Assembly (NCBI GenBank): GCA_947561395.2
Contig: OX387182.1
Span: forward strand, 38,991,949 to 39,055,948
Source: Buxus sempervirens
Taxonomy: Eukaryota > Streptophyta > Magnoliopsida > Buxales > Buxaceae
Length of the DNA: 64,000 bases
Direction of reading: 5' to 3'
The notes below the pieces were generated by a model. That model made no database searches and was not told the DNA's origin. It saw nothing but the letters and a program-made list of their open reading frames with translations. The translations under genes and the position numbers were made by a program. Within the stretch, counting starts at the first letter, position 1. The number at the start of each line of letters is the position of its first letter. This document shows, one piece after another, positions 24,565 to 36,859 of this stretch.

Positions 24565-26106
24565 CTCTACACCGGTCGGGGCAACACTCTATGTCCATGC
24601 CATTACTCCAATTAAACAAAGGCATCACATTACTAAGCTTAGACTCTGGATCCAGGACAAGCTAAACCAAAACAGTAAACCATCATAAAATCACAACTCT
24701 GACATCACAATAAAACAATACGTTCCACATCATGTATAACTCAACCAATTCACTACATGTCCCTCTGGACCATAACAGTACCTCATGTACTTTCGGTATT
24801 TCCTCAAAATCCATAACACATGCTCATTTGTAATAAACTCATTTACTCACACCAATAGAAACCGTTACAATACATTTCAAAAACTTGCAATCAAGTAAAA
24901 TTAGATTAAGTAAATTCTCATTCAAGTACAGTATGTAACAAAAGGAAATTAAATCAAGAACTCATAATGTTAGGTACAATAAGATCATCTACTGGTAGTC
25001 CTTAAAATTTAACCTTGGATGCTCCTAAGAATTTCCAGAATTTCCACTTAATATTTTCAGGGTATTTGAACAGGTAATAGTATCTCTAAAATTTTAAACA
25101 AACCATTAGCTAATTGCTTGAACCCTCAATTCATCAAAATCTAGCTTGATTGGTCAATTCTCCCATTTCGGCAAAGGATAGAGGCTTGCGCTGACCTCTA
25201 GCGCTAGACACGAGGTCGGCGGTAGGTCGTTTGAAAAAAAAACAAGTTGCGCTTACTTAAAAGAGGGTAGGCGCGAGCTAGGCGCACGATACGCGCGAGA
25301 TTAGCGTGAGATTGGCGGAAAGGAAACTGGTTGGCGTGAGCTAGGCGCACGATACGCGCGAGCTCGGTAGTAAGAGGAATTGGTCTTGCGCCGACTCAAC
25401 CCAGTTGGCGCTAGGTAGGTGCCAAACCCGGCGGATGCTACCTTTGTTTTTCAACTCTCTGTTATTTCCAGATCTACACAACTGACCAAAATTTTTCTGT
25501 CTGTAACCACTTCCCTAGCCTCCTACTATCCCCAGGAGATGTTTAAACCACTTTTGAAATTATTCTAAACACCTTTTTATTTATCTCTAACAATTCTAAT
25601 ATTTATCTCTAACAGTTCTAAAAAAGAACTCACGCTCAGACTATCTTCTTCCAGAAAACATATGCATCAAGATCAAACTCACGAATCAATACAAAACCCA
25701 GTTTTAAAACGATGCTACTCACCGGTATTGAGGATCTTCTTCTAGCTTCCAACCCTTTTGATGGACTCCTCTAGAGATCCAAGCTTTTCGGCCAACGCCC
25801 TAGGTACCAGGCAGCGACCTTTCCCCAACCTCCGAAAATTTTTATCTTAGCAATCTATTTATAGACCTCACAAGGTTTAACTTAATTTATCCCCGGCATT
25901 AACTTAACCCTCGGGATTCCATATCTACCCCTCATTAAAGTTGAGGTTACCCGAATTATTTGTTTGCTAAGTTCCTATTCACTACAAATTTTTAAGTTCG
26001 CACTTAATTACTTAATAGCATTCTACTTATTTTCTTTGCCAACCAATGACCACAAATCTCCAGCTTTAAATAAATTTTTGATTAAACCTACTAATTAATC
26101 CATGTG

Positions 26107-26140
26107 TATATATATATATTTATTATTATTATTATTATTT
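26107..26140. repeat. TA/TTA microsatellite
   Basis: Short (TA)n followed by (TTA)n run close to the start of LTR E. Confidence 0.8.
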
Positions 26141-26164
26141 TCTACTCAAAACTGGGGTTTTACA

Positions 26165-26538
26165 GATTCTGCCGGGTACTAGCCTGGTGGCGTCTGATTT
26201 CGCTGTGGACCCACCTCGAGTCTTTTTCTCGATCTCAACAATTATGGGCTCCTGTGAGCAATTTTGGTACCTATTAAACAATTAACAGTCATCAGTGCAG
26301 TTTTACACAACTTTATTTCGCAGTTTTCTTTCTTTGTTTGATTGAACATGTTTATCCACTTTTCATTTTTGTTGTTTTCTCTTTTTTGATATGATTTGAT
26401 TAAAACTGAAATTAACTAATCCGTTTTAGTTGCCCAAAGGCAACAAGGGAAGAGAACCTAACTTCTATAAAAATGATTTGTTTTAGCTGCGTGGAGGCAG
26501 CAAGGAAAGAGAACCTAATTTTTTTTTTTGGAAACTGA
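26165..26538 (-). other. Leader of Tat element I, inner part
   Basis: Non-coding sequence upstream (minus strand) of gag. From 26425 it carries the first two units of a decayed tandem repeat (about 60 bases each, core GTTTTAG..GGCA..AGAGAACC) that continues at 29008 on the other side of LTR F. The leader between PBS and gag is long in Tat elements. Confidence 0.6.
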
Positions 26539-28242
26539 TGTAAAATCCTAGATTTTAATAATAAATAAATCAATAGACTAATTGGTTAATAAATATGCAG
26601 GAGATGAGATTTTGGTTCAACCCGGAGGAGTTCAAGATGAACCAGAGATGATAGGAAAGCCTATATAAGGTGAGTTCGTGATTATTGGTTAAGTATAATA
26701 CTATTATACTAATTAGTTGTGCTATGGTATATATTAGTAAGAATTAATTGAGAAATAAGCAAGGAGAATAAAAAGAGTTGATCGAACCCAAAGAGAGTGG
26801 GTTGACCCAAGGGTTCAGTTGGGTTGAGGCTTTATGGTTGGATTTGGGTTGGTATGAGTGGTTTGGCTTAAGGAAAGAGGGTATTATAGTAAAATACCTT
26901 AAATAATAAACAAACCTAGTAGTGCATGGATCGATTCACATTGAGTTTAGAACTCAAAATAGAAGAAGCTGCACGTTTCTCTTGTTTCCTCTATTCTTCT
27001 CCCAATTTCCTTGTGACTAAACCAAACCCTAAACAACTTGTTGGAGCTATCTTAGAGAAGGAAAAGAGGGATTTTCGTGCATAGAAACTCAGGTAAGAGC
27101 AAGTTAATAAAAAGTTCTGTTTTTGAGAGATAAAAGTGTTGTTCGGTTCCTAAAGTGGTGATTTTCTTAACCCAGACATGATCGAGGGTTGTTGTGATCA
27201 TTTGGCAATCTTATGAGTGATATTTCGTTGCTTTTAGAGAAGGTTTAAGTCCTAGAACCAGGTAAGTAGTCCCTTGACGCTTGCATAAAATACAAATTCA
27301 TGTTTAGGTGATATACATGGTTAATCGGTGATTTGATGCGTTGTTTTTGTTATTTATAATGTTTTAATTATTGGGAATTGTTCTAGCATGTTTATAAAGT
27401 GTTTTAGAATGATTTAGAATGGTTTTGACACATTGAATATTGAGTTGTGGAATTTTTGTTGAATTTCGCAAAGTTACAGATTTTTCACGTATCGGGCCGT
27501 CTGAGTAGTCGCTCAAGCGCTCCATGTATTTATTCCAAAACCTGAGAGCAATTTTACCCAGATTGAACTGTCGCTCGAGTGACCAGTCTAGCGACCTCCC
27601 CTGAAACAACCTATTGTTTAAGGCCGATCGAGTGCCCTTGGCCGCTCGAGCGACCAGTCTGTTAGATTTTTGGAAATTCGCTTTTCAACCTAGTTTTCAC
27701 TACGGAAGTGTTTTTATCCAATTTAAACCTACCATCAAGATTGGGGTATTTTGGAATTGTTTGCACTGGCGAATGTTTAAAATTCAATTTTATAAAGATT
27801 TTGGGTAGATGTTTCTAAAGAGGCACTTTTACTTGATTCCATTGTTCCAAAAGATTTTACTTTTAACCAGGGTTGGTTTTGTGAGTGCATACTCCTGTAT
27901 TTAGGTGATATGAAGGTATTTTGTGCATCGATGGAGTCGATACACATTCAGGACATATTGGCCCGTTGAAACCTGGAGTTTTGGACATATGACTTAGTGC
28001 ATTCTGTTTTGGTTTTGAGTCACTGGTGTGACAAGGCTGGTTCCTGATTTATTGTTTCCCGCATGGGCAGATTTTGTTATACATATAAGGTTCTGTATTT
28101 GATGGGTGTTATTGAGAAGTATGTCCATTACCCTGGTCGGTTTTTCTCACTATTGAGTGGGCTTAGCAGTTATATGGATCCATAGAATAGCTAGTAAGTG
28201 AAATGTGTATGAGAGGGGTTTGAATTCTGTGTTTAAGGCATT

Positions 28243-28278
28243 CCATCATCTCGAGGATGGTACCATTCCTGGATTGGT
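28243..28278 (+). repeat. Hairpin pair in LTR F
   Basis: CCATC/GATGG with an 8-base centre (28243-28260) and ACCA/TGGT around TTCCTGGAT (28262-28278). A third, weaker TCCTGGAT unit follows near 28300. Same position in the LTR as the arrays of D, K and G, but a different loop word. Confidence 0.55.
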
Positions 28279-28570
28279 CGGTCGCTATGTTACCCACTCC
28301 TGGATTGGTTGGGCCGTACATGCTAACTCATGGTTGAATTCTTCCGTTGGTGTTGAATAGCCAAACTGCAAAGCAGTTGGTCCATCGTAATTCAGTTAGG
28401 TAGCATACTGGCACATGTCTACTCTCTTTTTCTGGTATACTATTTCATGAGTCCCATGAGGTGGACAAATTGTATTTCATTGTTGTCTTGAATCTTATTG
28501 TGATCAACTATTTGTATGACTACTTACTAAGATGTTGTTTCTCACATTATTGTTTTATCGGTTTTGTTTT

Positions 28571-28659
28571 CAGATATTCCTGGAGAGGATGTTGCTCGGG
28601 TAGAGGCTCCGGGGGATTACTGTGATTACCAGGAAGAAGACTATTTCATTCTTGTGTAG
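28571..28659 (+). other. Acceptor-like CAG and short tyrosine-tailed frame in LTR F
   Basis: TTTTGTTTTCAG (ending 28573) is followed by a frame ending at TAG 28657-28659 with the tail YQEEDYFILV. The upstream palindrome is degenerate in this copy. Confidence 0.58.
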
Positions 28660-29007
28660 GTCTAGGAGGACATGGAGAGATATTTAGATTTATTTTCTTA
28701 GGAATTAACTTTAGTATTTTATTTGAGGATTTTGATGTCATTTAAAGGATTATTAGTATCTTTATTCCACACCCTTAGTGGATGTTATTTATTTTATTTA
28801 GTTGAATCTTTCCAGACTTTATAGATGAAATACTAATGGATTATTTTGGTGGTTTAATTTCGCGCTTTCTAAAAGATGTTCTTATTTCCGCACTCTGATA
28901 TAATAAATGAAATTGTTTAAGTCTGGAATAGTTGTTTTGGGCCATTTTCCCTAACGAACCAGATTTGGGTTTATGTGTTTAAATAAACCTGGATCTGGGG
29001 CGTTACA

Positions 29008-29350
29008 ACTGATCTGTTTTAGCTGCCCTAAGACAACTGGAAGAGAGAACCCGATTTTTAGGAAACTGGTCTATTTTAGTCACCCGGAGGCAACTGGGAG
29101 AAAGAACCCGATTTTTAGTAAACTAGTTTATTTTAGTTACCCGAAGGCAACTGGGAAAGAAAACCCGATGAATCTAATCTATTTTAGTCATCCGAAGGCA
29201 ACTGGGAGAGAGAACCCGATGAATCTGGTCTATTTCAGTTACCTGAAGGCAACTGGAAAAGAGAACCCTATTGATCTATTTTAGCCACCTTAGCATGACA
29301 AGGGAAGAGAACCTTCATTAAGAGGGGTTTTGGTTGAGCTCAATATCACA
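29008..29350 (-). repeat. Tandem repeat 1 of the Tat leader (split by LTR F)
   Basis: About six units of 45-60 bases here, and two more at 26425-26538. Each has a TTTTAG(C/T) start, a GGCAACTGG-like core and an AGAGAACCCGAT end. Units differ at many positions, so the array is old. Confidence 0.7.
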
Positions 29351-29359
29351 AGGTTGGAC

Positions 29360-29708
29360 CATGTCGGGTCTCCGCAAGGGATGAGCTAAAAAGCATCACC
29401 CGGGCTTATCTCAGCATGTCTCTGACTCATCCATCGGCGCCTTCAGTGCCACCAAATTTTGATAAGCAATACCCGGGTGTTCCTCAGCCAAACTTGACTC
29501 ACCCATCGGCGGACTCGGTCCCATAATTGGGGTACGCAATACCAAGACGTTCTTCAGCCAAACTAGACTCACCCATCGGCGGCCTCAATGCCCCAAATTC
29601 TTCGACAAGCAATACCTGGACATTCCTTAGCCAAATATGACTCATCTGTCAGCAACCTTGGTGCCACGAATTGGGTTATGCAATACCAGGACATTCCTCA
29701 GCCGAGCC
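29360..29708 (-). repeat. Tandem repeat 2 of the Tat leader
   Basis: About four and a half diverged units of 70-85 bases, with the recurring words GCAATACC, TCCTCAGCCAAAC and GACTCACCCATCGGCGG. It abuts LTR G, whose insertion hides the next part of the leader. Confidence 0.68.
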
Positions 29709-30439
29709 TGTAGTGTCCCGGATCCGAGTTGTTCATTAAAGATATAACTCATTTCACGTTAACACTATGCATGAGCCCATAGCAAGCCAATGCCATGATA
29801 TAATTCAACAATTATTCTAATATCAGAATGAGGAAGAACAAACTAAACTGAAACTTTATTACTTCATAAATAAAAGTAATAATGATCCTCAAAATAAACT
29901 TCTTAATTCAATACATCAAATCTAAAATTTTAAAAGGCAACTACCTATTCTAGACACTTCTCCAACCTATCATAAAAGAAATAACTCCTAAACAAATCTC
30001 CTATTAAAATATAAAAGAAAACTAATAATTCGTAAGGTGCTCATCAAGGTCCTTTGCTATACCCTCTGTATTATCTACCCCAACTTGCACGTCCTCTCTA
30101 AGAGTATTTGAAAACAAATATTAAAATCAATGGTGATATATAAAATCTCAGCAAGTAGTAACATGCATGGTATAAAACAGTCCATATAATTTTATAAACA
30201 TTTTCATGAAATACAACAAATAAACCAAAGTTCATAATCCAGAAAATACAGTATAAAGTCCCAAAATCGAACAAGTTATAATCCAAAACCAATATAATAT
30301 TCACAGAACAAGCCACACAATTGTGACATCACAAGGTCGTGAAATAAGACATCTTTGAGAAATTAAAATCCCGATTTCAAATGCCACCTCCCGATCTATG
30401 CTGGCCGATATACACGAACTACAACATAGGGGAATACCC

Positions 30440-30876
30440 ATCCAGATACAGGAATAAAGGTTGGCATGTACAACCAAACTTCCCACCGAGATACACGGAT
30501 AAAGGAATATAATTGCTGCAAGTTCTAACTTCCCACCGAGATACACAGATAAAGGAAAAGGATTGCCGAGATACACAGACTAAATTGCATAAATGGACCA
30601 CGGGGTTAACTAAACAAAGAACAACCAACTCCACTATCTAGCTAAACTATGGATCCATAACAAGTTATGCCCGCTAGACACAAGGCAATCAAATACTCAA
30701 ACATGTTATTTTACATACCAAAAACACCATCAATAATCCACAAGTCAACTCCAAGATACATGGGGAAATCCAAATCTCAAACCCAAGCTACATGAGTGAG
30801 AAATTCACCACTCCGAGGTACACGGAGGAAAATAATAACAGTAATAACCATCAAATCAACTCCAAAATACATGGAG
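30440..30876 (-). repeat. Constant-loop, variable-stem hairpin array in LTR G
   Basis: Plus-strand loop word AGATACA (also AGGTACA, AAATACA) with stems ATCC/GGAT (30440-30454), CCG/CGG (30486-30498), CCA/TGG (30751-30763), CTCCG/CGGAG (30811-30827) and CTCCA/TGGAG (30860-30876). The last two show a paired C:G to T:A change. The 3' half is a longer duplication: about 30745-30830 resembles 30853-30940. Confidence 0.75.
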
Positions 30877-31753
30877 GAAATCCAAGTCTCAAACCCAAGC
30901 TACATGAGTGAGAAATTTACCACTCCAAGGTACATGAAGGAAAATAATAATAATTCTGCCTTAACAATCATGAAAACATCTTTAGGTAGATTAAATACAA
31001 GTGTATGAACCAATAAAATCAACCCAAGGTGAAAGGAAAAGGATTTGAAACAATAAACTCAAATAAAAGTCATTTTAGTAGAACGTACCCAAATTCTTTA
31101 TAAAAGTCCAAATAAATCATCGGCCAGTGCAAACACTCTTAAAACACCATAATCTTATTGGTACATGAGTTGAAATTCAATAAAAACAATTCTATAATCA
31201 AAAACTAGGTCGAAAGGTTAAATTCCAAAAATCTGTCAGTTAGCGCTTGAGCGCTAACTAGCAGCATGTCAGGCGCTCATAGAAGTCTGGGTTTTACGAA
31301 ATTTTGTGAATTTTATATTTATCTTTCAGTGAAAACCTCTTCAAAATACCTTCCAAAACTTTAAAATCTATTTGGGTATTCAAAGATATCATAAGCAAAT
31401 ACAAAATAAACTTTAATGAATTATTATAGAATTTCAATCATGTAAAGGTCAAATCTGTTACCTATGAACAAGTAATGTTCTAAATATCATAACTCGATCA
31501 TTTCCTAACCAAATTACCTAAAATTTAACTCATTGGATTCCTAACTCATAGTACTAAAATAACTTATAGCAGATTTCCAAAATTCTATGTGGTTACTTAA
31601 TTATAGCTTTTTAAAATCAACTTTTAATAAAAATCTATGCATACCAGTAAGTAATAAAAATTAATTAAAAATTACTAAAGGGTAGAATATTATTTAAATT
31701 ATATTTTTATGTGAAACTAGACACAAAACCCTACAACTTTCATGAAGATCACG

Positions 31754-34092
31754 TGTAAGACCCCAAAAATTTGCAGAAAATTTTAATTAAATAATAATCA
31801 GTATTTTTTGGGGATTTTTACTGATGGATTGTAATTATAAATATAGGTGATCACACTAATGGAGGAAATCCAGAGATTGAAGCAAATCTGACCATTGGAT
31901 CATGAAATAAATAAGTAAGTATTAATGTAAAGCCATTTGTTAATCTGATTGGTTAATAGTATAGGACTTGATGGATGTGAGATGCATGGAATCATGAGAT
32001 TAAAATAGGGTTAATACTTCAGAGAATACTAATCATATTTAGACTTGTATTCTCTGGCTGCTAAAGGAAACAAGAGACCAAGAGAGAAGAGAAGGAGATG
32101 AGGAGCTTTGAAGGTTCTGCATCAGTTCTGTGTTGCTGTAGAAGGAGAGTCTACATCTACACTACAAGGGAAGAAGAGGAATAAGGAAAAGTTGGTCGAA
32201 CAGAGGTAGATAACACACCTGTTTAGTCGATACTTCGTTTTCTTACGGTTTGATCTTTCTACATGATCTGAAAGTATTGTATTCATGTTTCTACATGATT
32301 TAGAAGTATGATATATGTTTTGAAGTTATTAGAGTTGATTTGAATACGTAGATTGTTGTTTTGTTGCATAAAAATTAGTTTTTAGAAGTCGGATTAGCCG
32401 CTATTTGTCGAGCGCCTGGCATGATCGCCTAAGCGATCTGGACGAGTGTCTCGCCTGTGTGTTTTTAAAATTAAGTTAAATAGGTCACCCAACCAGGTCA
32501 CCTGAGCGATGGGTTGAGCAACTGTTAAAAGATTTGATTTTGGGTAAGTCGCCCAAGGGGAACACCTGGGCGCTCCCAGGCCCACCTTGAGCGCCCATTG
32601 TTGAAATTTCGTTTTAATTATCATGGCTGCCCAACCAGGTCGCCTGAGCGACAGGGACGAGCGACCTTAACAGAAACTTGATTTTTCCTATTCTGAAGAG
32701 TTATTCAATTCCAAAATAAATTTAAATGAATTTTAAATACCTGAACCAAAAAATATTGAGTGTTTACAACTGTTTTCAATAATTTTGTGTATTTAAACAA
32801 ATTGATGAGTGATTTAAGGTGTTTACAAAAAGGGTTGTCTTATTTGTAAAATAAAAGGATTTTTGAGTTATTTCACTATCTAATTTGATTTGATTGGGAA
32901 AACATTATTACCCAGCAAAATATATTTTAAAGTATCTTGATTTTTGAACTTTAGGAAAATCTTCACATCTGAACTATTTTGAAAACTTATATTTGAAAAG
33001 AGTTTAAGCTTTGGGAAACCATATATACCACTAGGCACTATTATTGAACCATGTTCGTTTGAAAAAATTGTTATTGTTGGTGTTTGGTGGACATAACTGC
33101 ATGTGGATCCATAAGGTTAAGATTAAGAGTGAAGAGGTTTTTCTTTGCTTGGGTACTCCTAATTTGCACTCACACTTCCCTTGCAAGTTAGTTTGCTTTG
33201 GAGGGTCTGCATGTATGTGTAGATAAACGACTATCTCCATGTATTGATTCAAGTGCTGCATGCTGGTAGTACATGCCGAACTTCGTAAGTTTCATGCGCA
33301 AAAAGTAGATGACTACGCCTCTTGTCTCAGTTGGTATACGGGTTTGAGGGTCATAATAGCTTCGCTTATAAGTCACGTGGTGGCATAGTGAATGGAGAGT
33401 TTCTTTTCAAAGACCTATTTGCCTTCATGAGTCCTACAATGTTGTATGATGGATTGTGATGTATTAGTTGTGATCTTGTGATGGGATTTTATGTTGATGG
33501 AAAGGATTATACTTGTTGAACTGTTTTGATTTGAGTACTGTTTAATCTGCTGAGATAGTTTCGTATCCTCCTTATCTCGTTTATTTTTACCAAGCATGAA
33601 GGTAACTATTTTCTATATATAAATTGTTTATTCATGCATTTTGTTACCTACTGAGATATTCGTATCTCATTCCTATTTGTTTTGCTTTGTTTTCAGCTGA
33701 TACACATGATAGAGACGTGGGGCTTGCTTTTGGGGGCGAGTTTGCTAATTTTCTTCCAGATGACTATTATTATTCAAAGTAGTTAGGTTTTTGAGGTTGA
33801 TATTATTATTGGGACATTGATTATTTTCTGTTATCTTATGGTTTGATGTTTATGAGAGTGAGAGTGATAGAACCTGTTTTACCAGACTTGATTTATATTT
33901 TGATGAGATGGTTTGGATGATTTTAATCCACGCTTATTATTGGTCTTTATTAATGATAAGACTTCCGCACTCTGATATTAGTTGTTAAACAAATTGAATT
34001 TAATTGTCTGGTATTTAGAAGCTTTAGGCCCGTAGCACTTCGGATTCAGGTTGAGCGCCGGTTTTGCATTGACCCGGGTTCGGGGTGTTACA
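31754..34092 (+). mobile_element. Solo LTR H, Tekay-like, inside LTR G
   Basis: Starts TGTAAGACCCCAAAAATTTG and ends GGTTCGGGGTGTTACA. Target duplication TCACG at 31749-31753 and 34093-34097. Length 2,339 bases. Same subfamily as A and J. Donor-like AGAGGTAGAT near 32202, CG-rich words 32396-32680, GGATCCATA block near 33104, palindrome 33653-33668 and acceptor-like CAG 33694-33696. Confidence 0.92.
33653..33782 (+). other. Palindrome, acceptor-like CAG and short tyrosine-tailed frame in LTR H
   Basis: GAGATATTCGTATCTC (33653-33668), then T-rich sequence ending in CAG (33694-33696), then a frame ending at TAG 33780-33782 with the tail FLPDDYYYSK. Confidence 0.6.
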
Positions 34093-36114
34093 TCACGTAA
34101 CCCAAATCTCTCTCTAAGTGTAAAAATTCCATCTAATTGTAAAATAATTGCAAAAATCTGGTTTTCTAAGTTTTAGGTTAAAGTTTTCTACAACATCTGA
34201 TTTCTTCTTTTACTAATCATAAAATCACGTTTAAAACTCTTCTAAAAGCATCTAAAATATGCATTAAGACGTTCATATCATCAAAATCATGCTTTTCATC
34301 CAATGATCAAAGTAGACAAAATTCTATCAAGAAGAAGAACTTATAATTTTTCAATGCTTTAAAGCTCAACCAAAACCTTCCAAATCAACCTAAACATGTT
34401 TCTAAATCATCACAAATCCGAAGAACACAATCTTTATCGTTTAAACAATAAAGCATGCAAGTTTTCCAATGTAAAGGGTTACTACTTGCTTTAAGATTGC
34501 AAAAATCCTTCTTCTTTCTATAACCTCAAAGTATAGCCGATTTTCTGGAATTTTTGTACAACTCTAGGGATCTCTAAACACGATCTCCACCATTCAGATT
34601 GAAGAACCACCAGCCTAGAATAAAACCTCCAAATTTGAGGCCGATCCAACAGTTGGATCTCTCTAGATCTTCGTTTGAAGGTTGCTGGTCGGACTTCTCT
34701 GCAACTCCTCTTTTTCTCCAAAGTCACTTATTATCTTCTCTATTTCTCTCTCTCTCTATTTCTCTCTCTCGCTATTTCTCCAGCCTTATGCACGAATTTT
34801 CTCTCTCCTTTTCTCCTCACGATTGAATTAATGGAAACCCCACAACTTCCCTAACGCCTTCCTTTTATATGCTCACCCAAATACAAGTCCTAATTGGATT
34901 AGGAAACTTTCTAACTAGGATTCCTAATTCTTTTTGGAAGACTTTCCTATCTTATCCCTCCTTCTAATTATTTTCTCTTAAATCTAATTTATAAGGAACT
35001 TCTAATTTAATAAATTTTCGTGCTAATTGTGTGCGCGTCAATCCACGGGCCGCACGTAGCTGACTTGAGGCGCACGGGGGTGAGTACCTCTCTATGAGGA
35101 AAATCGAGATTTGGAATCTGTAAAACCCCGTTTATTTTCAGGATTTATGGGAAAAATTTAAAATTTATATCAATAATAAATGTCTAAACTGATAAGGTGT
35201 GGATGTAGGGGTTTTGGTGGGCGCGCTCGCACCATATCAGAGTTAAAAGGGGTCGTCGAGCAGCAAGGGTATTGCGGAAGGTATAAATAGTTTAAGAAAT
35301 TAGGTCTTTGTTTTGCCCTGAATACGCGTATAGAATACTGAGAAGGTTGCGGCTGCGGTTTTCGTTTAGGGCTCTTCGAGAGAAGGAGTAGTAGAGGTTT
35401 TGTGGGAGAGTAGAGATGGGGAAGACTCACTGCCAGTAAGTTGTTGCTGATAAGAAGTTCGGAAGGGCTTCCTTCTTTCAAAAAACCCCTACGCGACCAG
35501 AGCAAGCATACGGCCGAAGTGATTGGGGGATTTCTGGGTTGCTGTTGCCAAGGCTTGGAAGCATAAAAAAAAGTGAGTGGCACCGTTTTAAACCTGGTTT
35601 GTGTAATTCGTAGTATTTGATTTCAATGAATGCATGTGTTTATCGAATGAATTCTTCGCTGGGTTTCTAGTCGAAGACGGTCCGAAGGGTTTTTGTATAA
35701 CAAATTGGGGATAATTGAAAAGTAGGTTAGATTAAATTCAAAATAGGCTTGAATGTGTTCTGGGGGTATTAGGAGACTAGAGAAGTAATTACAGATTGAA
35801 AAATCTCAGCCAGAGTCAAAGATTTGGAGTTAACAAAGAACCGAAAAACGCAGTGGGTATCCGCTCACTTGGCGCCCACTTCGGAAGTAGGCGCATAGTA
35901 AAACTGACCTGGCACTGAGCTCACGCCCACTTGGCGCTCAGCTCGCGCCCACTTAAATGCGTCGCGCTTTTCTTGCGCCTATCTCGTGCCCTTCTCGCGC
36001 CCACTCCGCGCCGAGCTCGCGCCCACTTACCATCGAGTGAGCGCATACCCTATTTTTTAATTAATACGATCCGCTCACTCGGCGCTCACCTGGCGCTCAC
36101 TTCAGGAAGTGAGC

Positions 36115-36258
36115 GCATAGTCCACTTTTCTTGCTGAAGTTCAAAATTGAGTAAACCAATGGGGATTTTGATGCTAGAAGGTCTCCGATCACTTAGCGAA
36201 GTACTTGTTTAGGACATTAGAGACAAAATTACTTATGAGAACATTGAAGATAGATTCG
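36115..36258 (+). repeat. 144-bp direct repeat, left copy, flanking LTR L
   Basis: Identical by eye to 40512-40655. It is part of LTR K and is duplicated exactly at the two junctions of the L segment. Confidence 0.9.
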
Positions 36259-36456
36259 TACCCGAGGGTTAGAAAAACAAACCGCAGGATCCATATCAGA
36301 GTGTAAGAAAACATGACATTTGATTTATTATTCCCAACAAAATATCAGAGTTCGCTAAAACATCCCAATCACTCAATCACCATGAATTGAAAGAATTACA
36401 ATTCAAAACTACTCACTATCTCAAATGAAAATAAAAGCTAAAATGAATCTCAGGGG

Positions 36457-36582
36457 TCACTCGACAAAATAGTCCTCTCCCCTATACTCAGGGTAACCTG
36501 CAACTGGCTCAACCCCGCGAGTATCGTCCTCACCAAGATCTGAAAACAAAACAAAACAAACGGAATGAGATACTAATATCTC
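36457..36582 (-). other. Palindrome, acceptor-like CAG and short tyrosine-tailed frame in LTR L
   Basis: Minus strand: GAGATATTAGTATCTC (36567-36582), then GTTTTGTTTTCAG (ending at 36540), then a frame ending at 36457-36459 with the tail YRGEDYFVE. Confidence 0.58.
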
Positions 36583-36859
36583 AGCAAGTATCAAATGCAT
36601 GCATAAAACATTTAACAACAGTCCTCAAACATGCTCCTAGAATAACCGTGCATTAATAACAATCACCAAGCTTGCCGTTTAACCCAAATAATCCGATAAC
36701 AACATATACTGATAAAGAAATATATGAACAATCACCGTATAACCGAAAACAATACTGTGCACTCCTTGGAGGTAAGTTCGTGTTGGACTCATGGAATAAA
36801 TCGCCTTTAACTAGTTTAAAACCAAGCTCACTATGCCACCTCCCGGCTTATGTGCGAAG

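Larger units (their letters stand above)
21111..26164 (-). mobile_element. Solo LTR E, Tekay-like, minus strand, holding LTR D
   Basis: Plus-strand ends are TGTAACGCCCCAAATCCGAG.. and ..AACTGGGGTTTTACA. Target duplication GATTC at 21106-21110 and 26165-26169. Without the nested LTR D its own length is about 2.34 kb. It carries the palindrome (21343-21358), an acceptor-like CAG (complement at 21315-21317), a constant-loop hairpin array (24444-24564), CG-rich words (25180-25440) and a TATA box on the minus strand near 25855. It belongs to the same subfamily as LTRs B and K. Confidence 0.92.
26539..29007 (+). mobile_element. Solo LTR F, Tekay-like
   Basis: Starts TGTAAAATCCTAGATTTTAA and ends GATCTGGGGCGTTACA. 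Target duplication ACTGA at 26534-26538 and 29008-29012. Length 2,469 bases. Landmarks: TATA box TATATAAG 26662-26669, donor-like CAGGTAAGAG near 27091, CGCTCGAGCGAC-type words (27490-27660), GGATCCATAG block near 28175, hairpins at 28243-28278 and acceptor-like CAG 28571-28573. The insertion splits a tandem array of the Tat leader. Confidence 0.92.
5667..29708 (-). mobile_element. Large Tat-lineage (Ogre/Retand-like) Ty3/Gypsy element I, broken fossil
   Basis: Parts read on the minus strand from high to low coordinate: repeat-rich leader (29708-26165, interrupted by F), gag (21105-19500, with E and D inserted upstream), protease (19348-18524), a long protease-RT spacer, RT (16487-15600), RNase H, archaeal-type RNase H (15135-14654), integrase (12284-11050, with J inserted before it), 3' UTR, polypurine tract and 3' LTR (8891-5667). 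A second RNase H between the RT block and integrase is diagnostic of Tat. The element is clearly broken, with many (more than ten) breaks, so it is old; it must predate J, E, D, F and G, which are inserted in it. The 5' LTR and PBS are not in the window. The flank at the 3' LTR side is ATGAG (5662-5666). Confidence 0.85.
29709..35029 (-). mobile_element. LTR G, Tekay-like, minus strand, 3' part, holding LTR H
   Basis: The plus-strand end is TGTAGTGTCCCGGATCCGAG at 29709; the minus-strand start of the LTR is not seen because Tat LTR N is inserted at 35030. It carries a degenerate acceptor and palindrome near 30100-30150, a hairpin array (30440-30876), the GGATCCATA block near 30650, GCGC words near 31245 and a TATA box (ATATAAAAGG on the minus strand, near 34862-34871). 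Solo LTR H sits inside. The five bases before it are GAGCC (29704-29708); the partner copy is outside the visible sequence. Confidence 0.75.

Noticed and set aside
28973-29284. 103-residue repetitive open frame
   Set aside because: It arises from reading through the tandem repeat of the Tat leader across the LTR F junction; the repeats drift without codon constraint.
34735-34785. CT-rich tract as a regulatory site
   Set aside because: Simple (TCTC)n sequence in the untranslated leader of LTR G; nothing specific supports a function.
35030-35118. 5' LTR of Tat element I
   Set aside because: The sequence matches the element's LTR end, but no primer-binding site follows it on the minus strand and it is bordered by LTR G sequence, so it is a separate insertion.
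35170-35583. 137-residue frame on the minus strand
   Set aside because: It is antisense to the LTR K leader after its TATA box; no domain, no homologue in sister LTRs B and E.
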